Of a stretch of DNA of 64,000 nt, positions 32,011 through 43,394 are shown in pieces; the stretch's first letter is position 1; every line of letters begins with the position of its first letter. The stretch comes from Scytalidium lignicola (taxonomy: Eukaryota; Ascomycota; Leotiomycetes). A model generated the notes under the pieces. It ran no database searches, was not told the origin of the DNA, and was given only the letters and a program-made list of their open reading frames with translations. The position numbers and the translations under genes were made by a program. The stretch is from positions 1 through 64,000 of the forward strand of contig NCSJ02000076.1 of NCBI GenBank assembly GCA_002812745.2, given 5' to 3'.

Positions 32011-32429
32011 TTAGTCTTTGACGCCGGAAGGTGTTTGGCAGGCAATTGCTTGCCCGAGCTGTTCGGGCAACTTTATTAGCTAACATGCATTCCGGTTAGA
32101 GAAATGACGATCAGCTTACAAGAGGGATGGCACAGCAGCTAGCACTCTTGCCTACTCCAGTACAAGTAGAAGTAAACTGATCAGGGGACGTTGGAAGAGT
32201 TGGAGCTTGGTAGACGAGTTAGTCAGTAGTCGATGTAATGAGGGACTGACTGGCTGTACATACGGGTGACGCAGTCGACACCCAAAGCGTTGATGACATC
32301 AGCTGCACAACATAATGCAGTGCTATAGAGCCCTGAAAAGCAAGGAACGTATTGACGCTCCTCAATCTGTTGAGGGGCGGCAATGGCGGTGCCGGTAAAG
32401 ATAACACTGACAATGGTGAAGAGTTTCAT
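32011..32429 (-). CDS. class II hydrophobin
   Basis: Small secreted amphipathic surface protein of 99 residues that self-assembles at air-water interfaces on hyphae and spores. Exons: 32429-32264, 32205-32120, 32058-32011, with introns of 58 and 61 bp. Signal peptide MKLFTIVSVIFTGTAIAA (about 17-18 residues). After splicing the eight cysteines fit C-x9-CC-x11-C-x16-C-x8-CC-x10-C, the exact class II spacing, ending in LGQAIACQTP. Without the two introns the frame stops after Cys4, so the gene is easily missed. The start at 32429 is chosen for the signal peptide. TATAAATA lies on the minus strand near 32559-32566. It stands alone in AT-rich DNA beside a transposon. Confidence 0.92.
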
Positions 32430-33150
32430 GTTACTTGACTTTAAGATATTCTTAGAAGTTTTACTGAGAAGACCGAGATATGACAAGCTTTGATCAGTAT
32501 TAAAGCGGAGTGTGATATGCGACAGATACAGCTGATGCTGAGAGGGATGAGAGGCTGGTATTTATATCTGACTTCCAATTTTTACTGAGATCATCATGGA
32601 TCTACTTAACGACGCTCACTGCCTCTCTAGTCCGAGGCCTGACATCACCTGAGGGGCTTCCCTCAGCTGCACATGTATTACAAATATATTTATCTTGTAG
32701 TTATATCAATACGCAAGAAGAGATCTACATCAAGGAAGCCAACAAGCACCAGATCCATTGGAGAAAATGGCTTGCTGTCTTCACTGAAGCTATATGGACC
32801 CACTCTTTTATAGCACACCCAAAATAACTTGGAATGGAGTTTTACACACCATAATTAGACTAGCTATAGACTTTTCCTTCTTAAGTATCATTAGACCTGT
32901 ATTCCTTTTCATATTAAGTATTAAACAAGCAAATATTGTCAAAAGTAGTTAAGTGGAGAGTCATGTGATTGTATGCAGACGGACCAGTAAGACTGCATGA
33001 GCTATATTGTCAATACGCCAAATAGATCTTGACGACAACCTACATATACTAGGAGGTAATAAAATTGTAATAAAGTTGAAAATGATCAGGTATCATTTTG
33101 TGTAATAATATTTTTACATGAATTTAGAACTTTTGTTGAGATTGAGACTA
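32430..33150. other. hydrophobin promoter and AT-rich spacer
   Basis: Contains the TATAAATA about 130 bp upstream of the hydrophobin start codon, then AT-rich DNA up to the transposon. The TA at 33149-33150 is the left target duplication of that element. Confidence 0.5.
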
Positions 33151-33253
33151 ATAGTTGGTGGGCGCTCGGCTGGGGGGAAATTTTCGCTACCAACCACCCA
33201 GGGGTGGTTGGCACACTTTTCTCATCACCTCAAAGTTTCTCGTCACCTTTCGC
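33151..33253 (+). repeat. left terminal inverted repeat
   Basis: 103 bp, from ATAGTTGGTGGGCGC to CACCTTTCGC, identical to the reverse complement of 35461-35563. Confidence 0.92.
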
Positions 33254-33386
33254 AAGATAGCCTAGCCTTACAAACTGCCATACAAATTGCAACTAAGAAG
33301 AGAAATATACCAATGCTACGATGAAAAAATTACTCGAACTCTAAAAAATCCAAATCCATCCATAATAGCTTTGTAACTCCGGTTTT

Positions 33387-35376
33387 CTATTCTAATTGAG
33401 CACTTGAAGTCTCAAAAACAACATGGTTATTTATAACTGAGATTGATCTCCTAGCAATATGTGTTTCCCTTATATAATCACGTTCTAGTACTATATCAAT
33501 ATCTTCGTCATCTACCGGAGTTATAGACCTTCTAATTGTAACTAGATTAATTGGTTTATTTGGCGTTTTCACTAATAATTTAAGTAGTATAAGGTGATAC
33601 TTAGTCTTCCTATACTTAGTAATACATGCAATTATAACTTTACATGCTTTCTCCTTAACCTTTTATACTTTTAGATTCTTCAAATACACCTTCTAGAGCA
33701 TTAATTCTTGCNTTTTTTTGGAGAGTTTTAGCTTGTTTCTTTAAAACTTCTTCTTCTTCCTTTTTCTTGACTTTAATCATCTCTTACAAATCAAAAAGGN
33801 TTTTTATTATTTTTAGACCAGGTTACTCTTTTCTTATTTCTTGCCTTAGCTTCAGAGAAATATTTCCAAGCTGATATAATCATAACTTATTCTGCATGAG
33901 CTAAATCAATTAATTCAAGAGTATATTTAGTATTATGGAGAGTTGAAAGAAAATGCTGTGCAAAAGGACTGGAAAACATGTCTAGAATACAGTCTTCAAG
34001 CTCTTTAATCGCTTGAATATTATGGTGTACAATTTTAAGTGTAGATGGAAGTGTTGGTAATATAAGTTCTTCTGGTCAATCAAGGATAGTATATAACTTG
34101 AATTGAATAAGCACTTTGTTAACTTGAATTAGCCATATACTATTATCATAAAAAGCATATTATACAATCTTTAGTTAGAAGGTTTGTTCTTGAATATAGT
34201 TTAAATCGTAAAGGAAAAAAAACAATTATATATTCTAACTTTAAATGTTAAAGTACTTGATGTATAGCTTTCTTGTGATTATACTTATATGGCTAGAAGA
34301 TTTTAACATCCAAAGGTTGAAGAATATAAGTAAGATATAAAAGGAATCATAAAGGGATAATATGATGTTAAGTAATTAGTTCTAAGAACTTAAGTAATTT
34401 ATAAGATTCATAGTTATCTAAAAGAAGAAGCTTTATTTCAATAGGTTTATTTGTATTAGGATCTATATANTTTTTAACTCTTTAGATCAAGAACTCCNTT
34501 TTTTAGCTTTTATATACTGAATAAAGTATTGAAGTCATTGAATTCCAATTTTATTATTAGTATATCTTGAAGGAGTAAGAAGTATAAGAGTATCTTCAAG
34601 AAGGTTATCTTGAACTTAATTCTTTATAATCTATGTACTTTTTACAAGTATAACTGATAGGATAAGAACTCTTTCATTGGCTAATACACATTTTATAACT
34701 ATAAAGGATTTGCAATTTTAAAAGGTACCTTTATATAATTACTAGTTTATTAATAAATTAAGTACTATTCAAAAATATTTATTTCTAATACCTCTTTAAT
34801 ATGTACTAACACAATAACTTACTCTTCTTCTACCACTCTAATGCGAAATCCTATTTTATCCATATTATAAATATTTTCCCTTCAAACCCTATTTTCTTGC
34901 CTCAGATCTTCATATTTTAAGAACCACCACTTTATAAGCTCTGTATCTTATGCTTGAATTTGCTCTTTCTCGATTGATTTAGTTATAATTATATGAAATT
35001 GCTCAGAATGTGACTTTAAGAAGTTGTGCATCCATTGCATTGAAGGCTTTGTATTAGTGCCATGAAGGTGTTTTGCTGCTCTCATGAGCATGGCCTTGTT
35101 TAATAGGTTGCCATCGTATGCTTGTGTTATAATATGAGAACACAATGCTTTGATTTGGTGAGGCTTCAAAAAAGGAGGTTATCCTACACCTCTTTTAAAG
35201 CCTTTAACAAGGGTTGAATGACGTTGGATTGCTTTACGGAGGGTGTTGATCTTGACTTTGAATATACACGCAGTAGCTGTAACAGTAGCTGTATTCCCAG
35301 GCTCTTGGTTATTAAAGTACCATTCAACAGCTTCATTCAATTGCTGGTCAATCGGTGTAGAATAGTTCCTTGGCAT
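33387..35376 (-). pseudogene. dead pogo-type (CENP-B/DDE_1) transposase
   Basis: The coding relic starts at ATG 35376 (MPRNYSTPIDQQLNEAVEWY), a psq/CENP-B-like helix-turn-helix region ending NTLRKAIQRH. An in-frame TAA at 35179-35181 interrupts it; the same frame then continues as PHQIKALCSHII...MQWMHNFLKSH, the second HTH (Tc5/CENP-B type). Another in-frame stop at 34948 follows. Further on, IYNMDKIGF (about 34850-34875) matches the first catalytic Asp motif (YNMDE.GF) of DDE_1 transposases. A Lys/Glu-rich stretch near 33740-33780 and a final frame at 33387-33572 mark the C-terminal end. Multiple stops without early frame changes fit RIP-type point decay. Confidence 0.8.
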
Positions 35377-35460
35377 TTTGAGAAGTATACCGATTAAATT
35401 TTTGTATGGCGTTAACACCAAAACGCGAAATGAAGGTACGTAACTGTAATGTTTGGGTTC

Positions 35461-35563
35461 GCGAAAGGTGACGAGAAACTTTGAGGTGATGAGAAAAGTG
35501 TGCCAACCACCCCTGGGTGGTTGGTAGCGAAAATTTCCCCCCAGCCGAGCGCCCACCAACTAT
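35461..35563 (-). repeat. right terminal inverted repeat
   Basis: 103 bp, GCGAAAGGTGACGAG to CACCAACTAT, exact inverted copy of the left repeat, followed by the TA duplication. Confidence 0.92.
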
Positions 35564-36115
35564 TATTTGCCAGCTAGTTGTATCTCGTTTTTATCTCAAA
35601 TGATTTTACCTTGTTATAAGGCTAGGTTTAGTCAATATATAGATTACGCTAGAAAAATAACGTGAAGTGAATACAGTAAGTAGGCATAAGTCTGAGTGAA
35701 TACACTTATTTACACTAAAACTCATTTACTTTGTCTTGAATTTCACACCTATTTTATCATTATTATAACTCCGGTAAATTCATAGCCTCACCAAATCACT
35801 CAGTTCCAACTCAATCTAGACTAGTAAACTAGATCCCTCTTAAATATATTGATCACTTGAATAGCGTCTTATAATATAAGACTACATGCGTTGAGATTAT
35901 TTGATCACGTGTCTCTGTGGTCTACTAACTTGCTGGGGAACTACAGATCCTTAAGTGTGTTTCATATCTCTATCGATTGATATAAAGCAAATACTTTTTT
36001 ACTATGATACAATCAATATTTTTTGCTGCTATCCCTAAAATGTTGTATATGAATACCTAATGCAAGCTCTTGTTTTGTCAAAACTTTTGTTTGCTACCCA
36101 ACTACCCAACTTTAT
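35564..36115. other. AT-rich spacer, no gene seen
   Basis: Between the transposon and the 3' end of the bZIP gene. Nothing recognisable. Confidence 0.5.
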
Positions 36116-37501
36116 TCATTGTACTTCATCAACTATTTGATCACTTTGCATTGCCTTGTATATCAATCTTTCAAGTACATCTCTGACATCGGTAAACTGA
36201 AACGAAGGAACATCTTCAACGCAGACTGCATATTTTACAATATCTAGGCATATCCTGTTAAATCTATCTGGTATTTAGAAACATAGAGACTCACCATTTA
36301 TTAGATCTGATTTCTTTATGCTAACGACAGGCACATCAATATCCACACCAACCAAATTGGTTGCAATGCCTTGCCTCGTGTTATCCTGATATTTGATATA
36401 GATATAATCCACACTCTCAGTTACGCCGAAGTTAGTCTGCAGATACATCTCCACGTCATATGCACTAAGCCATTGTCCGTATTTGCGACGCCACTCTTGA
36501 GATTCGTAATATGACTTCCCTTCGAAGTATTTTCTTACAACTGATGGCTCTGAATCATTACCACTAGCCTGGCTGTCCCTCATTGAGTAACGACTGGACA
36601 CCAACAATTGGTCTGTAATAAACAAAAGCTGATCTACTTTTGAAGCCAGCTCTGACCGTATGAGAGGGCCGGTATGGAAGGGGAACATTCGTGGCCCAAC
36701 ATTAGCAGATGTTTTAGGATTGCGAAGGATATAAGAAGCTGCCTTCAGAGCGGTGTGCGTAATTCGGATTGCAAGTGAGGCTCCTGGGTAAATGAAGGTG
36801 TTGAAGGGATCTATCGGATTTCCGGGTGCCAGATAGCTTGCTGTGAACCAGTCACGAAATAGATATGGTACATTGGATTTTGGTGATTCATTGACGGATG
36901 CCAAGTTGCTTGTATCAAGTTGGCTACCGACCGGAAAGAGAGATTCTTCTGACTGATTAATTTATTTGTATGGTGCTACTTGATAGTATCAACACACCTT
37001 GAATAAATGATGCCCTAGGGGTCTTTAGCAGATACAATGTATCCAACTCTAGATATTGGCTATCTTTTTCAACAGTTGAACCTTTATCTGCACTTTCTGG
37101 TGGGAGGGCGACGGTTTGCTCTCCAGTTTCAACGTGACTAATAGCATCTGCTATGGGGAGCATATGCTTCACAGAAGTAGCAATATAATTGCATATTATC
37201 GGATTCAGCGATGTAGAATCTTGGATAACATTATCTAATAGACCAAGAAGGCTTTTGCTCAGCTTGGCAGCATTCGTCTGCATCTTCTTCATCTGGATTT
37301 TGAGCTCAGCTATTTCCGCATCCTTTCGACGGCGGTACGATTGCTGCGCATTTCGTAGCTGCTGTCTGCGTTTCTATGCTCTCCATCAGTCATACTAGGA
37401 TTAATTTCTAATAAAAATGCACATACATTCTCGTACGGATTACTAGATGTATCAGCTCTTGGGCGTCCTGGACCACGCGGACTTCTGGATCCTTTCGGCA
37501 T
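36116..37501 (-). CDS. bZIP transcription factor (DUF3425-type)
   Basis: Predicted nuclear regulator of about 404 residues. Exons: 37501-37427, 37373-36998, 36948-36295, 36225-36116. Intron 1 (53 bp) joins NPYEN to KRRQQLRNAQQSYRRRKD, a fungal bZIP basic region (residues about 26-43), followed by a short zipper (IAELKIQMKKMQ). The basic, proline-rich N-terminus is short. The C-terminal half (DWFTASYLAPGNPIDPFNTF, later FRDWF...) resembles the DUF3425 region. The last intron is uncertain: the 69-bp intron I propose contains an in-frame TAA, and the stretch after it (RICLDIVKYAVCVED) also looks coding. Either the intron is real or the gene has a late stop after residue ~368. Targets unknown. 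Confidence 0.75.
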
Positions 37502-38230
37502 ATCTTGGCTTAGTCAATAGTCTGTCTTCGCACTACACCGAATGCGATGAGTTGAGCACTCTTCTGGGGAATCCAGCAATGATGACCCACTGCGGGGGTC
37601 CTTGGATATATCACTTTATTGCGTCGTTATCCTCCCGATTTGACGTTGAAAGAAATATCCGACCAGATTTACCAATTGCGACGATGTAACGAAGGATCAG
37701 TAATCACTTCCAGACTGTCGGTGACAAATCAAAGGCTGACCAAATCAAAGCTAGCCAAGTCAGCGCTGAGAACCTACTGTATTAATTAAAGTCTAAATAA
37801 AATAAGTACAGTAATTATCCCAAAATGGAATTCTTCTAAGCCTTCGCCCTGCACTTATTTTAAGTTTAAGACCAAGTCGCTCGGAAAAGTCATATATTTT
37901 ATTTGATTACATTAATGAATAGCAGTGCCATCGCGAATTACATACGGTGAAGATGAGGTATGATTACACAGCTTAGGTGGCAAAACTACTTATGAATCGA
38001 CCGTTGATGCAGCCATTTTGGTGGGGGTATTGGTGCTCTACGTTCTACAGGGCAGGCACAGCCTAAAACTTTTAGTCTTCAGAACATCGCCCATCCTGTC
38101 ACCTGTCAACTGATAAAATTGATTATATGTGGTCATGCAGTAGAGGTTTTCATGTATTATGATATGTCAACCATAGTTTATTTAGCGCAGTTTAGATCAA
38201 ACACCACTATGAGGCAGATCTCTCTTTGCT
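37502..38230. other. intergenic, no gene seen
   Basis: Upstream of the bZIP gene and downstream of the GFA-domain gene. AT-rich, no supported ORF. Confidence 0.5.
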
Positions 38231-39254
38231 TCAGACCTTATACTGTGGGTCTTTAGACTTCCCATCATACTTCAACAGCTTTAAACCTGCCAGATCCAGT
38301 CCATGAATGGTGCGTATATTGATTGGCATGTCTTTATCATCTGGGCCTGTATTATTGACTAGCATCGAGACCCCACATGTCTTGCAGAAGGAACGTAGGG
38401 AGTCTTTTGACAAGAAGGCGTAACCTGTCAGGGAATCGGCCCCGTGGAGCGTTACTGCAGATTTATTGGGATATATCCACATATCTCCGTTCTAGGAATG
38501 GCAGTCAGTGGCTCAGATGTATTTTTGGAGAACTTGAGAGACTTACTCGAGAACACATACTGCAATTGCAGCTGATAACCTTGTCCTCAGTGATAGGCTT
38601 GTTCATTAGTGTATACTTTACTGCGCCACAGTGGCAACTGCCAGCGTACTGCTGTTGCTCACCATCAACCGTGACTGCGTTATAGCCTGGCACTGAAAGG
38701 GTGACATAAGCTGGCTCAACCTCACTCCCTTTGTAGGGTGAGAGTTCAAGAGAATCGATGTCGATTTTGTTGATAGCGCGAACCTTGTAAGAATATTAGC
38801 ACAGTCTGAGAAGTAAGTGAAACTGAGAAGTGTATTATCACATTTAGTCCTATACTCGAATCCAAGCTACTGACTCCTATAATTGCTGTCCCGCAGTGTG
38901 AGCAGAACTACGGATATTATGGTCAGCGTATTCGTAATGCATCAGTTAGCATTATTGACTCGAGTTGAACAAACTTTGTGCATCAATTTTTTATTTGCAA
39001 ATGCATACTCCTGCAGAGGAGATTCAATTTGCACGATAAAGTCGCCGGGTTTAGGAAAGACCCAAAGGTACGCTTTCTTTCACGAGTTTAGCTGCGGTCT
39101 GCACCGTTCCTGATGGCATAGCGCATACCTGTGTGCAGATACTGCAATCGCACGCAAGAGCAGACTTGATCTCAGGGAGCTTGACAGTAAACTTAAACTT
39201 CCCACAGTGGCAATTGCCAGAATACTCAATGAGGTCTGCACTGGATCCTTCCAT
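38231..39254 (-). CDS. two-domain GFA/CENP-V-like zinc protein
   Basis: Predicted 263-residue protein with two tandem GFA (glutathione-dependent formaldehyde-activating, CENP-V/Mis18-like fold) domains. Exons: 39254-39129, 39076-38975, 38907-38842, 38783-38547, 38491-38231; every exon is a whole number of codons. Domain 1 has CHCG, CDCSIC, WVFP and FCSHCGTA; domain 2 has CHCG, CNCSMC, WIYP and FCKTCGVS, so both retain the structural and catalytic-type zinc cysteines. Single-domain GFA proteins are the usual form; doubled ones occur in fungi. The start at 39254 (AATATGGAAG) is the first ATG in frame. The small-molecule partner is unknown; not all members act on formaldehyde. Confidence 0.83.
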
Positions 39255-42200
39255 ATTAGCAACGGATTCGGGAATAACACTCGGATAAGTATACAAGTCT
39301 TGCACGGAGAGTCCTGGAACGAGCCATGTGTAAGAGGTAGATTCGGGGGCATATACAACTTTACATATAACTTATAGCTTGGAGGGCGAGACGAGACTTG
39401 ATGATATCCGTGGGATTCAGGGCGCGTCTCGTCGCGTTGCTGCCTAACGCCGACACGGCTTAACACGAGAGCAGGTGACTCAACCCCGCTTTGTTAGCTG
39501 CCCTTAGGATTCAGTGCTAGGAGCGCCGTCTTTGTTACCGACCTGTAGTCTACATCGGCATGTTATCTTTTGATGAGTGTCCTGCAGAGAACAGGAGCCG
39601 TTTGTACTGGGCTCGTAATCATGAACAATGAACAACCGTTGTAGTCGTCATGAAGAGTCTGGATAAGACCTCGCGTTTCACATAACTGCTCACAGAATAT
39701 CTTCTCTCTTTCAAGTCCGAATAGCATTCCCAAATATATTACCCCTAATTTACTACAAAACCTGTGCATTAACTAACTAAATTTATAGTATTAAGTAATC
39801 CGAGGCCGGGTTTGTAACAATGATGAATTTTATACGTTATTACAGGAGCAATTTTATAGTGTTACAACTTATCGGGGGGTTATCCGAAGAGAGGAGACAT
39901 ATTGTACGAGAGACCGGGAGCTTTTATGAAGTGTGGAACCTAAGAAGAGTTGGCGCCGGCACGGCCGGGTAGAGTGGTGAGGGCACAAAGTTTGGATATG
40001 GTTGCNTTTTTTTTTATTTGAACTAGTGTTGTGCCTCGAATAGCAATGTCCTGGGTTAGGCCAGCGACAGGGAGGCAAATTTTTGACTTGGCATTTATTT
40101 CGTTCGACCCTGCGGCCCAATCTTCATCTATCGGAGGTATCTCATGATCCAAGGCACCATCACTACTACATCTTCGCAGTTGTACTGATTGTGTTGGTGG
40201 TAGTGGTTCTTGTGGTGGACCTCGTCTCGATGAAGCGTACCGCACAACATGTTCGAAGGCTACCTTCCCATATACAGGAGTCCTACCCCCGTACGATGCC
40301 ATATTCCGATACTGAAATTTCTCTATATCATGATTTGGACACTCTCGCTTCCCTCAGACAGCTATCACAGATTCGGGAAAGGATACTGGTTATTTAACCG
40401 GAGTTGCGTCATCCGAATATTCCAAATTGAAGTAGACGCTATCCTTTGCATGAACAGAATCATCCTCTTTCTTTGTTAATATTGATTTTGCGACATTCTT
40501 AACTTGAGCAGACCATAGAGGTTCTGCTCCACAATAAGCGGCTGGTTCAGCCATAAAACTTCTAAATGGGCCTCTTGGAATATATGGGAGGGAAATCATC
40601 TCGATACCGAAATCGCAGAGTGCCGCCACGAGGCAGGATTCGATGGCTTCGAATCCCGATGCTTAGATTTTAGTTAATGTCAAATCATTTACCCACCACT
40701 CGTAATGGAATTGATAAATCCGAAGGGGATGTTATGCAAGTGTGGTTCCCGCGGGGAGGGGATGACCTCCCTCTGCGTGCAAGGTATGCGTTTGAGCTCT
40801 ATATTATCCCCTTTACTATTTATCTAGGGTGTCATAGGCTTGTATTTTGGCTCATTCACAACTCTAACAACACAGATTGGACATAGAAGGGGGGGAAATA
40901 AAGTCATATAGACATTCATCCAGTCTGTACTAAGAGAGTTGACTATAAGTCAATGGCATGGGTCAAAAATGGGGGTTATCTCCGCATCCAATAACTGGCA
41001 ATACCAGGGACCATACCGGATAATGGCTGTTGTGCCGACTAGGAGGCCTTGATGTTGACCCCTTGACATCAGGCAGATTCCTTCCCAATCTTTCGTGCCT
41101 TGACAGCCCCCAATGATGTTTCAGCAGTCATAAATTAAGATAGCAGCACTCAGACTAGAGTATGGTTGATATTTTATTTTAACAAGGACGATACTTTCTA
41201 GTTTAGCATACCGGATTCTTATGTGAAGCTTGTGAGTCAGAATAGCACAGACAATACAGAATCATGCTCATAAAAGAGTCATGGATAATATTGAGGGAAG
41301 AAAAAAGGAGTTAAAGTGATTTATCACCTCAAGTAGTGCAAAGGAAGAAAGCCAAATGCAACTAGACATGAGTTACAGACGCTAAAGTTAGCACCATTAT
41401 TATAAAGTTATGTACCCAGAATATGATGATGGATAAGGTGTTGCTCGAAAGCTTGGCCAAGGAAAGATAAGGAGAAGATAAGTCGAGCGGTGAGGTAAAT
41501 AAGATTATGTGACGATTAAATGCTACAAGTGCCGCTCTAATGGCACAGAAGCTCAATGTTGCGCTAATTAGACATGAGGCAGTTCAGCATTGCATAGATA
41601 GTAGAAGTGCAGTTGGAAGACGAGGAATATTAGCTTGGGATATGCTGCTGATGTTCTTGTCAAAACTGGGGTCTAGTTTGTAAGTAGACTAATAATCAAT
41701 AATAACTAGCCACTCAAAAAAATTTATACGAAAATCATAACAATCAGACTCTGAAATTTCAGTGCATATATACTTGGAGCTTAGTACCTGAGTAGCGTTG
41801 TAGTGAAAGAGAACTCTGATGGTAGAGAACAGTAATGATGCGAACTACACAAGCCGTAAACGTAATGAATTCCTTACACTCTTATTCTTACTTAACCAAA
41901 CTAACCGGGTTTGGGTATGAAGGGCTGCCGATCATTTCAAGCTCCCGTGGGGGTAACTTCGTTGATGTTCTGTATGAATCTTGACCGTAATTCAGCAGTG
42001 ATCCGAGTACAAGGGTAAACTCTCAATCAACGAATAAGATATCAAAAACTTCAATTGTTGGCCGGCGCAGCGGGATGAGATGTGCAGGTAAGAAGATTCG
42101 AATATTCCGTATTGCGAAATCCAAACCGAAACAGTGCCGATGTCGCAGGAATATGGTGGAGCACCAAAAAAGAGCTTAGTTGATGCAGGCCCTCCTTCCT

Positions 42201-43394
42201 CACTCCTCCCGATATCTCCGAGCACCCTAACTCCAGCCCACTCTGCTCAGCCCTACACACAGGACAGCTGTTCCTTCGAACATATAGCAAGTACCGGTAG
42301 TAGGAAGCCAATGACACCAGGCCAAGTCTAGGACGAGTCCTCTATCTCGTGAGGCAGTACTCAGTACTCAATGCCGAGTGACTGGATGCAGCAGTAATAT
42401 CTATCCGGCTCGGAAAGACAAGGAGGAGAGAAGATAGGAAACCATGAGACATGGGGTTTAGGTAAAATGAGGAGAAAAAGTTGCGTGGCTTGAAGTGGCG
42501 GCAAAAATTGGAGACGAGTGCATGGACGAAGTGTTTTGTAGTTTTTTTTTTAACGTTATCAGATGGTCCATTAAAGTTATCTGATCCTGCAAGCCGCCGA
42601 AAGCGGAGTCCTATAGCCCACCACAACTGCCAGCCGCCCCCATCACCAAACCGCCTAGCCCGCCTAGACGACGTTCGGAAGTTTTACGCCCCATTTTGTC
42701 CCAATCCTTAACCAAGCCGATCCATTCCTTCCATTCTCTCCTACACCCATACCACTCTCATCATGAGATTTCTTTCAAGAGATCAACTTAATTCTTGGCA
42801 TTGGTTCATCCCATTGCAGTACTTCGGCCCAATACTCCCATCTAGTGAGGTATTCTGTCAGTATACACCCCCAGTTTGGCTGCCTAAGTTTACACATTTT
42901 TCACCTGCAAGCTATTCTCTCTGCCGGGTGACAACCCAACTCAACCTATATCAACTTATGCACTCACTTTTATTGACCGAGTCGGTTTTCTCTCTTATTG
43001 GCACGATGAGTCAGAAATTTTTGATTAGCTTCAACTGACATGGATATATGCTTAGTCTAGATTCCGAATGGCCCATGATGGTCTCATCCCTTCACGTTTA
43101 TCGTACCGTCCCCACTGATTTTCCCGGTGATTTCTCGTCCCTCGCCAATATATGCATACCAACTGGCTTCCCCCTAACTCTCTGCAGCCATGGTTTTGTT
43201 TCTTATTGCCTAGTATTGAGATTCTTTCGGTCTCCAGTGAATAACATCGTAATAGTGGGGCTGGGTGTGTAAATTCCTTGTCATACTGGATATCATTCAT
43301 GTATAAGACCCCGTCCCTGGGTCAAGTAGTTGTCTACGATCTAGTACCCTGTTATCGCTGTCGATCATATCCTGTCGTCGGGATCTTGATCAAG
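39255..43394. other. 4.1-kb gene-poor region
   Basis: No gene I can support. Open minus-strand stretches at 40390-40660 and 39940-40302 look weakly coding but have no family motif and an N at 40006 beside a T-run; they could be a decayed gene. The rest, including 40900-42400, is AT-rich with only short ORFs. The right end, to 43394, is the promoter side of the metalloreductase. Confidence 0.4.

Larger units (their letters stand above)
33151..35563 (-). mobile_element. pogo/Fot1-like DNA transposon with identical 103-bp TIRs
   Basis: A 2413-bp element flanked by TA on both sides (33149-33150, 35564-35565). The terminal inverted repeats 33151-33253 and 35461-35563 are identical over 103 bp by direct comparison. 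Each repeat contains its own short palindrome (ACCACCC...GGGTGGT). The interior is AT-rich and encodes a disabled transposase on the minus strand (separate entry). Two Ns at T-runs (33712, 33800) and two more (34470, 34498) fall inside. Relatives in the window: the 87-bp MITE at 10716 and the decayed end at 6420-6592. Confidence 0.9.

Noticed and set aside
39940..40660. Two adjacent minus-strand open frames that might form a small gene
   Set aside because: No recognisable motif, no convincing ATG for the right-hand frame, and an N at a T-run inside the left-hand frame. Kept only as a weak coding trace.
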